Shown here in pieces: positions 55,331 to 64,000 of a stretch of 64,000 nt of DNA. The notes beneath the pieces are model-generated. The model ran no database searches and had not been told where the DNA came from. It worked only from the letters and a program-made list of their open reading frames with translations. This DNA comes from Isoetes taiwanensis. Taxonomy: Eukaryota; Streptophyta; Lycopodiopsida; Isoetales; Isoetaceae. A program made the position numbers and the translations under genes. The stretch covers positions 37,177,107 to 37,241,106 of the forward strand of contig JAJEKV010000002.1 in assembly GCA_021234155.1 (NCBI GenBank), written 5' to 3'. Each line of letters begins with the position of its first letter. Position 1 is the first letter of the stretch.

Positions 55331-56763
55331 GATTATGTCAACTCCAAAATCATGCCAACCTGCTGTTGCCTTCTAGGGGGTTTTTGTTTTTTTTAATCTT
55401 TTTTTTTGGACTTGATAAATAACATAAGGTTGCAATTCACGTGTGTCGTTTCATATGGAATTGAAATATGCAAAAATGAAGAGCAAGTTGCTAAGATAGA
55501 TGAGACCAAAATTGAATAGCATTTAGATGAAAATATTAGGTTTGATAATAACAGATTGCATTATTTGCGAGGCAATTGCAGACCCGAAATTATCGATACA
55601 TGACACAAATATCATATAAAAATATCATATATTCCAATAAAACATTAAGGGATCAATCCATGCTTTTCCACGTATTTAACAAGGTGTGGTTCCATGTCTA
55701 CCGTTCTATCCAGTTCTGGGTGTGAGTCTAACACTTCACACACAATTATTCATAATAGACATAAACTTCACCAGAAAATCATCTGTCGCAAATTTTTTTT
55801 GGATCGTAAGATGGTGGATTCAGGGCCTGCATTTGATTGTAGAAGCATTTGAGAGCATCATCATCCACTATGATTATATCATCCGTATTCTCGATACCAA
55901 GTTCGTCCATCATGTAATGTTACTCAAGCTCTTAGGCCCAGCAAACAATGTTCCCCCATTGGACATAGCAAGCCAAGGATCAACTGCACTTGGGCAAGTC
56001 TTCCTTATAAGCCAGTCTAGCCCCGCCACCCACAGCCAGTCAGGCTTTATGCATACGCCACATTTTATTGGATTTATGAAGTTTGTTCCAGAAATTTATC
56101 TAATTATGGTTCTTAGTTTTAAAATTAATCAAACTAACAAATCTAATCTAACTAATCTAATCGATATGATTAGGATTCGTTCAATAGTCTAGGTTTCAGG
56201 TCAGGATTCTTAGGTTCAGAAGATCATCTAAGGCTAAAGCTAGATAATATTCCACCCTAAGAACAACCATCAGTTTGCATTGATTGTCAGATTTGTCATT
56301 CATGGAATCCTAGGTTGGCTCCAATGCCTTGAGATGCATCCATAATGTCAAAATAAGTGAAGACCTCGAAATTGCCTCGAATGTGAGACTGGCTACTGCT
56401 GCAAGGATGGATGATCGTACATGACATATACTTGTGGCGTAGTTTTATAATATAGGTATTTATATCGTATAATTTACTAGAACGTCACATTCTCCCCACC
56501 GTGAATTGAAGTTATCTACGACATCACGAGTCTCTCCACCTTGGAAACCTACACGATTCTCTCGAGACCTATTTAATGAATGTGAGAGTACAATTACTTA
56601 AGGCAATATTTCGACATCATTACTTTAGATTCAAAAATTTGAACAATCGCATAAGGCATAAGGCCATTAATATGCCTTTTTCAATTACCCAAATGTTTGA
56701 TATGATCGACATTCAAAATTTCATTTCTCAAAATTTTCACTTATCGAATGGGAAAAATGAACG
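55331..56763. other. Intergenic, no gene recognised
   Basis: A 168-codon frame at 55686-56192 has no recognised domain, and its Ile/Leu-rich composition follows the AT bias. ctccccaccgtgaattgaag near 56493 has an LTR-retroelement feel but no partner. Confidence 0.4.
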
Positions 56764-57481
56764 TTGAGCGCCCAGAATTCAGCGCCTGGCTTCAGGGAGA
56801 ATTCCCCAACCCCGATGGATGAGGCTTTGCTTGAAGCTGTTCTCCAGAGGTTGGGAATTACTAACATCCCCCTGGAATTACAGGATTCCTTAGTTGTTTT
56901 AGAAAATTTGATCACCAATGCAGTCGAATCTCAATCTAGAATAGGCTTTTGTAGGTTCAGGCTTAATTCTTTCTTCTTGTGTATTCTTTGTTTTGATAGA
57001 TCAGGTTCTTTAAGAGTTGCAGCCCACAATTCTCAGTCGTACCTAGCCTTGGGGAACAGATTTGAACGTAATCTTTTTACTATGAGCGCTCCTCTGGAAT
57101 TCGGGATCGAACCAATCTTCCACTGGGCGACATTTTTCGATCTCCAGCCATCCCAACATATCAGAGATCTTGACATGGTGGTTTGGAGGTTTCTAGTCTC
57201 CAATTAGTGTACTTCTTGAGGCCCGTGCCAGATCTAGGGGGCTGTCAGGGTAGGATCAGGTTTGAATTTCTAGGATCTGCATTCTCTGTGATTTTCTGAG
57301 TACGGCCTGTCAAATATTGGGCAAACTTCTTCTTGGGGGAAGGAAGGAGTTATCATTGGTAGTTACCTCCCTTTCTGGGGGGAAAAAGTGAAGGGGAAAG
57401 ATCCGTCGTCTCTGATAACGGTTGCTCTTTCTGCCGATTCAGTCTCTGTGGAGAACTCTCTGCCTTCGGAAAGATACAGAC

Positions 57482-59378
57482 ATGAGAACCAAGGCGAGCA
57501 CCTCAGCTCCACATAGCAGCAAGGAAGATGACGAATGGAATCAAATTTTCTGGTTGGATAGCAAGAATGATAAAGCTTGGGGGATTCTGAAAGAGCTGTA
57601 TACGGGGTTGGAGATTATAAAAGACCAGCAGAAGGCAGCAACCTTCTGCATGGGAGTACATGAAGAAGTCGGAATACTGGCATGCAGGGAAAAGATAGAG
57701 ATCATCGATAAAGACTATATGAACGGAAGGGCCAATGACAGGGACTGGGTATGGAATACCTTCGGCTACATGCAGGAATTAGACAACACCCTTTACAAGC
57801 TTACACCCATTACAGTTAAACAGGGACACACTGAGATGGATTGCTGCAGCCTCAAGAACAGTATCTTCAGGGCCTACATGGACGAGCTGTTAGCAAAAGT
57901 TAAGAACCTAATCATTCAATGGGATGGGCTAAGAAAGAATTCAAATGCGAGCATCAGGCTCATAAGGAGGTGGGAAGAAGCCGAGGACCATGTCATCGAA
58001 AGGCACAGGAAAATTTTTAGGCAAGGTCTAGCTTTGAACGAACCCCTGGAAGGGATTTCAATATCCCTTGAGGTTTATCAGCTAAGGGGCAAAAAATCGG
58101 CAAAAGCATGTAAAATCAAGGACTCCAACGGATTCTTCAATCCAGAAGAGGTGAATTCTTGCGACTGTGGGAATATGAGGAGGTCAGACTCTCTGCGCTG
58201 AATGTTCCGAAAACGAAGATCGGAGAGAACAAAATTAGCAACTCCATCCCGATAGTCGGCAAGAATGACAAAATAAAAGGTCCACCTTCTCTTCCCTCTT
58301 ATAAAAATATTCTTATGAATGATAGACCTTCGGTTTCTCAACCGACTAACCCAGGAAATCAGAATACAGTCAGTGGAGAATTTATAGATTTGTTTGGAGT
58401 TTTGGATTCTTCAGCTACTGACATGTTTTCCAGGAATGCTATTCTTATACATTTCCCGCGTATCTGCCCAAATCAAAGGGAAATTAAGAATTGGATTACT
58501 AAATCCCAGCACATCCATATCCTTTCTATTCTTAAGCTGGATAAGAAGACCTTTCAAATTGTTTGTAGAGACGAGATCTGTGTCAAGCAAATTCTAAGGA
58601 GCAAGTTGGATTTCATTAACAATGCTCCCTTTTACATTATGAATTGGTCTCCCAATTTCATACCAAGTACAGTGGAGGAAATTCAAACTTCTACTTGGTT
58701 GTCTTTCCCGAATCTCCCCCCTGCCTTTTGGACTCGATCCCATTTAACTGCCCTTTGTGAATCTCTGGGGGAGGTCCTCGAAATCATCATTCCCCAAACA
58801 AACTTCCCCTCGGTTTGCATATCTAAGAGGATCAACTCCGACTGGAAGAAGAAGATCAAGATCAGAGTAAGGCCGATGAATTCCTGGATCTCACTATTAA
58901 CTATTCCAAGTGGCCGATCCAAGAGCCTGTGTCAGCCCCGAACCAAAAGTATCCAAAACAGGTTTGGATCCTGAAAGCCAATAACAAAAAGAATACAGGG
59001 GTAGACAGGGTTGATGAAGAATCTGACAAGAACATCAAACAGACTCAGATTACCCCTAATCAAAGAGAGTTTTATGATAATCCCTCGAAAATGGTAGTCC
59101 TCATCAAAAATATCAACCTATCCATGAGAATCGACATAGGTGATTTTATATTCACTTTTCCTAAGAATTCAGAATCCACACAGCAGGGAGACGCTGCAGA
59201 CACCCAACTGAAAACTCAAAGAATTGAAGACCTTCTCGACATGGAAGACAAAGGCTGGAATATAGTAGACAGAAAAAAGGGCAGAGGTAAGAAGAAACTT
59301 TATTTTGGCCCAAGCAGATCAAGCCCAAGGAAGCAGACCATCCAAGCGGGGATGGCTCTAGGGAAGTATAAGTACTAA
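57482..59378 (+). pseudogene. L1 ORF1 (DUF4283-type RNA-binding protein)
   Basis: ORF1 proteins bind the element's RNA. Starts at ATG 57482 (MRTKASTSAPHSSKEDDEWN). A first block to 58201 is helical and charged (LEIIKDQQKAATFCMGVHEE) without a known domain. After a frame change near 58190 the block to about 58900 contains the DUF4283-like RNA-binding core (RNAILIHFPRICPNQREIKN, FQIVCRDEICVKQILRSK, WLSFPNLPPAFWTRSHLTAL, CESLGEVLEI). A second frame change near 58900 leads to the tail (WPIQEPVSAPNQ ... GWNIVDRKKGRGKKK). The stop TAA at 59376-59378 overlaps the ORF2 ATG by one base. Two frameshifts break it. Confidence 0.8.
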
Positions 59379-62300
59379 TGGATAGAGAAATTAGTTGTGT
59401 TACCTGGAATCTCCAGGGAATCAACAGTATTATCAAAAGGGATAGACTGAAGGTTTGCCTTTCATCCCTCAACCCTGATTTTCTGTTTATACAGAATCAC
59501 AAGTTACATGATTCTAATCATGCGAAAACGATAAGCAGAATTCTTTCTCCTAATTAGTATTTGGTCTATTCCTGCTAATGATTCTTCTTCTGGTATAGCG
59601 ATAGCCTGGAGAAACTATTTAAACATTTCTGATACCTATATGATTAATAGTAGAGATGGCAGGTGGCAGATTCTTCTCTGTACCATCTTCAGGATTAAGC
59701 TTGCTCTGGTAAACATTTATGCTTTTAATAATCCAGTAGAGAGAGTGGATATATGGAAGAAGGTGAAGAGTAGTTTAGACAATCTGGAGTTTGATGAATG
59801 CATTTTGGGAGGGGATCTCAACATGGTTACTAACAGTTTTATGAAAAACAAGAATTTCAGACCACTTGGCAGGAATGAAAAGGACGCTTGGTTGGAGCTC
59901 ACTAGAAGCCATAACTTAACTTTAGCCAGAACCAAGCCAGACTCTTATAGTTGGACAGACAAAAGAATAGACCCCACCTTGTGTCTTTATGACAGGTATT
60001 ATCTTTCTGAAAATCTTTGGAATCATAGCAGCAGGGTCAACAATATGGAAGGGTATACCCTCTCGGATCACTATCCTCAACAGTTGAGAATTATGGCTAA
60101 CAACCAGTCCAAGAAGAAGAGGAAAACTTATTTCAAGCTTAACACCAGCCTCCTCGAACATGAAGAATTTATGGATAGATTACAGGAGGTTTTAGATAAA
60201 TTCCCCAAGCCCAATGGACACTCTGGATGGATATTCTGGTGGATTCAAGTTGCTAAGGCAATCAAGAAATGGCTTAAGGAATGGGGGAAAAAGTTCATCT
60301 TAGTAAGCTCTCCTCCCTTCAGAAATTGAGAGATAGTCTTCCCAATGCTCCTGAGGGGGAAAAGGACAATATCAAAGCGGAAATTGAGAAGGAAGAAATT
60401 GGGATAGCTGAAGGATGGAAGCTCAAGGCTAAGATAAAGGAGATAAAGGATGACGAGAGAAGCAGCTCCAAATTTTTCTTTGTAAAAGCTAAGGGCAGAA
60501 TTAAGAAGAATCATATCTTTGAAATAAGAGTTGGGGATGAAGACATCTCAAATGAAGATCAGATCAAAATAGCTGCTGCTAACCATTTCAGAAATATTAT
60601 GGGCACCAATCAGGACAGCTCCCAGGCTACTATGAACGGGTTTATCAATCTCCAAGCAAAGGTAAGTGTGGAGGAAAATTCAAGCATCGAGATGCCCTTT
60701 TCCAATGAGGAGCTATTTCAAATTGCAAAAGACATGGAGAAAGGAAAAAGTCCGGGCCCTGACGGGCTCCCAGTGGAATTTTTTATCAAGGTTTGGCCCA
60801 TTTTAGGGGATAGCTTTGCTAATCTGGCTAATGAGTTCAGGGCCATAAAATGCTTGGATGCGAGAATCAACACTAGCCTCATCACGCTCATCCCCAAGAC
60901 TGATATGCCAGTTACTCTTTCGGATTACAGGCCAATTTCGCTAACCAATGTTATTTATAAGATTATTTCAGGTACAATTGCCAGAAGGTTTAAGAGTGTG
61001 TTAGAAAGGATCATCAGCACCTCCCAGGCTGCCTACTTAAAAGATAGGTTTATCCTAGACAATGTAGTCACAGCAATGTTGGGACTGAATTGGGCCAAAG
61101 ACTCTAATCAAGATATTGCTCTCATCAAGTTTGATATTACTAAAGCTTTCGATACGGTAAGTTGGGATTTTTTATTCAAATGTTGCAGAACCTTGGGCTT
61201 TTCGGATGAGGTAATCCTCCTATTTAGAGCAATTCTCTCAAATTCTAGATCTTTTGTTTTAAATAATGGAGAATGTGGCCCCTTCTTCCCCCTGCAAAGA
61301 GGGGTAAAGCAGGGCTGTCCACTGGCTCCATTTCTATTTCTTATTATTATGGAAGCTCTTCATGGTAAATTGGAAGAGGCAAAAAGGACTAATGTGATCC
61401 AAGGTCTCACCCTCCCAGACAATGGAGAAATGGATCAAATCTTGAATGGACATTTTGCAGATGCATATTCCTCTTAGTGTCGATGGACAACAGATCCCTC
61501 ACCAATACTCAAATTATACTGGAGGAATTTGGAGTCGCCTCGGGCTGTAAAATCAATCCCATCAAATCTAAAGTTGTGGCCAAAGATCAGGTAAAAGGAG
61601 AGCAAACAGCTGCTCTCCTGGGTTGTAAGTATATCCTCCCCACCAGCTCTTCTAATATTTTAGGAATTCCCTTAGCCCTTAAAGGTAGTCCCTCTGATAT
61701 CTGGTCTGATATAATTGAGAAATTCCAGAAAAAAGTTGATAATTTAAATTCCAAGTATATCTCTAAGCCAGGGTAAATTTTAAAGACCCTAAATGTTTTC
61801 GTATCCAAATAAAGGTTGGCTAAAGCTATAAAAACAAGAGTCCGTACATTTTTTTTTGGCGAAATGTGATACAGTCAAGCCCTTTACTTTTCTTCCCACT
61901 TGGCGAAATTATAAAGTTTGTATAATTTGAAAATTCTTATGTTGGCGATTTTGTCTTTGTTGGTGGTAGCTAAACGGCAACTGTTGAACTAAGCAAGTTA
62001 TCATGCGTATTTTAGTTGATATATTTAAAGTGAAGTGATAATGTGCATGTATCTGTGGGTACCAACAACAATAAAAAAATGATGATGATGGTGCATATCT
62101 AACCATGGGGTTGGGTCCGACAATCTTTTGTATTCAGACGAACTACATTGTATGCTATGTGAATGGAAATAGCAAACATAATAAAAAAGGTGGGAGTTTT
62201 TTTTAATGTTTAACATTGCAATAGTGTAATGGTCGTGGTTCTTCAATATGGCGATTCCTAAATGAAAGATGTACCTGAATAGATTAAAAATGGCTATTTG

Positions 62301-62380
62301 AATTGATCTGGGTGCGCCTAATCAGCTTCAGGGAAGGCGATTCAGCACGCCAATGCCGCAGTCAATCTCTTTTGGAATGG

Positions 62381-62413
<33 letters not shown>

Positions 62414-63757
62414 AATGACCCTTATAAACTTTAGCCACGAAATTTTAGTAAAGGTCTAAAAAATCGCCATTTGGCGAGTTTTAGCCTCTCTTTATTACCC
62501 TGCTCTAAGCAGGGAAGGGCCATTATTGCCAACTTTGTCATTTCCTCATCCCATGTCTATCAGTCCTCTGTTATTCTTGCTCTGAAGAAAGTGACATCCA
62601 AGCTACAGAGCATCATTGGAAGATTTATTTCCTGTGGACAAAATAGAAGATGTTGGACTCCAGTGGCCATGGAGGAATGCTGCAAAAGCAAAAGCCTAGG
62701 GGGGCTTGGAGTTATTAACATTGAGAAGCAGGGGATAGCCCTTGCTGCCAAATATTTTTATAAGGCGGCCTATAATACGATCAATCATCCAGTCTCCATT
62801 ATTATTAGGTATTATTTGAGCAAATGTCTTTCCTATGGATGGAGGAAGTTAAATTTAGTTCTGCCCCACTCTATTTATTTTCCATTCACGGTTCCTAATT
62901 CTATCCCTGGTCTTATTAAGAAATGGATTAGAGCCTGGAATTTAGTTAAGGGGATGTTTACATGGAAGGAGGGGCTCTCCATGGACCAATCCATTTTCTG
63001 GAACCCGGCAATGATTCATCCTTGTGTTTAGCATGTCACTTCCCGAAGCAGGCCAGGATATGGGGAAGCAAAGGCCTCCTTTTCATCAGGGACATGTTTG
63101 ATGACCATGGAATCATCCCTTTTCATTACTCAGCTTTGGCGGGGGAAGGGATTAATACTAAGGTCCTCTACAACAATGTTTGCCTGATGCTCTCTCAGGG
63201 TAGGTGGATAGATGACGACCTTAATTGGACTCATAACGGAATTGCTGGCTTCAACGTTAAAACTGCCTACAAATACCTGATGAGGGGCCAAAGGCTATCC
63301 ATACACAGCAAATGGTAGATTGAGGAGGAAAGGTGTATAAGGAACTTAAAGTTCATGTGGTCAAGCCCCATCCCCCCTAAAGTGAAATCCTTCATGTGGC
63401 AGCTTTGGCATAGGGCTTTGGCTACTAACCATAAAAGACACAGGCTCCATATGACAGATTCGGATGTTTCCCAGATGTATCAGCTTCAGGGAAGATGAGG
63501 AGCACTTATTTAGATCGTGCATCTGGTCGGAATGGGTCCTTGAGCTTGCCTCCACTATTTTTGGCTATGATCTTAACTTGCTTGATCCGCTGGAGTTTTT
63601 CCTGCCAAATAACCCCAATGATTGGAGGATTTATATTTTTCTGTGGCGAATTTGGAAGCGAAGGAATAACTTCATTTTTAATTGTGATATAACTCACCCG
63701 GATGCTATCATCAAGCAAGTTGAATATGACATCAAATGGATTATTGCTGTTGCATAG
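59378..63757 (+). pseudogene. L1 ORF2 (endonuclease-reverse transcriptase-zf-RVT)
   Basis: APE-type endonuclease from ATG 59378: SCVTWNLQGINS, then PDFLFIQNHKL where the family has QETK or QEHK, so the catalytic Glu is Asn here. A stop at 59555 and a frame change precede GGDLNMV, DSYSWTD and LSDHYP. RT from about 60690: MEKGKSPGPDGLPVEFFIKV, SDYRPISLTNVIYKII, IKFDITKAFDTVSWDFL, GVKQGCPLAPFLFLIIMEAL. The catalytic box is FADA with a stop soon after, instead of FADD, so one Asp codon is lost. After the insertion, KQGRAIIANFVISSSHVYQS and LGGLGVINIEKQGIALAAKY continue. Near 63370 IPPKVKSFMWQLWHRALATN begins the zf-RVT domain (FREDEEHLFRSC; its first Cys is missing). The protein cannot be made intact. 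Confidence 0.87.
61808..62496. mobile_element. Inverted-repeat (MITE-like) insertion inside L1 ORF2
   Basis: The 20-bp ends are AATAAAGGTTGGCTAAAGCT (61808-61827) and the reverse complement of 62477-62496 (AATAAAGAGAGGCTAAAACT): 16 or more of 20 positions match. ORF2 homology stops shortly before and resumes shortly after. The interior is AT-rich and non-coding with a T27 run at about 62382-62408. A target-site duplication could not be fixed, because ORF2 near both joints is degraded. Confidence 0.6.
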
Positions 63758-63760
63758 GAT

Positions 63761-64000
63761 TAAATTTGATTCTTACATCTTTCTTTCTGATATTTCAAGA
63801 ATCATTTTTGTACTGGTGCGCAAGAAAGTGGAAGAGGATCGATCCAGTGGCTAATCAACAATGGATCAAAGTGTTCGGTCCTCCCAATCTCTATGGTCAT
63901 GGCGAGCCTTGCATGTGCAATTGCTGCTGTGACCAGAATCCAGATGCAAGAAGAGGATTGCTTTGTGAAGCCAAGGACATCAAAGGTCGATTTAATATGG
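63761..64000 (+). other. Cys-rich frame open to the window end
   Basis: One frame from about 63765 stays open to the last base: KWKRIDPVANQQWIKVFGPP, NLYGHGEPCMCNCCCDQNPD, ARRGLLCEAKDIKGRF. It could be a frameshifted extension of the LINE (its ORF2 stop is at 63755-63757) or the start of a neighbouring gene. The CMCNCCC cluster is not a motif I can assign. Confidence 0.35.

Larger units (their letters stand above)
56764..63760 (+). mobile_element. Nearly full-length L1-type LINE, frameshifted, with a nested insertion
   Basis: Order on the plus strand: a 5' region with a short coding piece (ALLEAVLQRLGITNIPLELQ at about 56825); ORF1 (57482-59378); ORF2 beginning at 59378 with endonuclease, RT, a 0.69-kb insertion (61808-62496), the rest of ORF2, and a zf-RVT end near 63330-63757. 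The overall order is that of plant L1 elements, unlike the zinc-knuckle LINEs at 8.7 and 39.0 kb. No poly(A) tail is visible within the window, and the true 3' end may lie beyond it. At least seven indels and stops make it inactive. Confidence 0.9.

Noticed and set aside
55686-56192. 168-codon plus-strand frame
   Set aside because: No recognisable motif, AT-driven composition, and no splice or promoter context.

Overview
The window is nuclear DNA of a land plant. The evidence is plant-only gene families (TCP factor, PLS-type PPR proteins, rubber-elongation-factor/SRPP family, chloroplast polyphenol oxidase, plant E-Syt/SYT4-5 synaptotagmin), U2-type introns and a dense load of plant-style retroelements. 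The PPR repeats, the low gene density and LINEs that are not all of the usual plant L1 type suggest a large-genome non-flowering plant, most likely a homosporous fern, with a gymnosperm or lycophyte as alternatives. This placement is inference from protein style, not from a search.

Only one protein gene looks intact: a single-exon polyphenol oxidase (47020-48849, +) with a bipartite chloroplast/thylakoid (Tat) leader, all copper-binding histidines, and the DWL and KFDV domains. About 500 bp upstream lies a decayed copy of its own 5' end.

The left third (2.9-13.1 kb) is a gene graveyard on the + strand. In order it holds a TCP fragment missing its N-terminus and flanked by matching hairpins, a frameshifted PPR gene, a REF/SRPP exon, the end of an LRR receptor kinase ectodomain with its membrane span, a degenerate LINE, a 2-oxoglutarate dioxygenase fragment and another PPR fragment. 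Further fossils are a DUF829/TMEM53-type hydrolase (29.6-31.0 kb, -) and the C-terminal half of a synaptotagmin (33.7-34.7 kb, +).

The rest is mobile or repetitive. There is a Ty3/gypsy chromovirus 3' half (15.4-17.0 kb, -), a very long inverted repeat (17.6-18.5 kb), a MITE with perfect 19-bp inverted ends (18.85-19.12 kb), a compound microsatellite, and two hairpin-bearing element ends facing each other (20.2 and 24.4 kb). Large strand-asymmetric repeat tracts lie at 20-24, 25-28, 36.6-39 and 41.8-43.3 kb. A LINE with a C-terminal zinc knuckle lies at 39.0-41.7 kb (-), a truncated pogo-type transposase at 43.4-44.1 kb (-), a gag-protease retroelement fragment at 53-55 kb (-), and a nearly full-length L1-type LINE at 56.8-63.8 kb (+) interrupted by a 0.69-kb inverted-repeat insertion.

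There is no operon-like organisation. Neighbouring genes are unrelated fossils brought together by transposition and duplication. No RNA gene, CRISPR array or organellar insertion was recognised.
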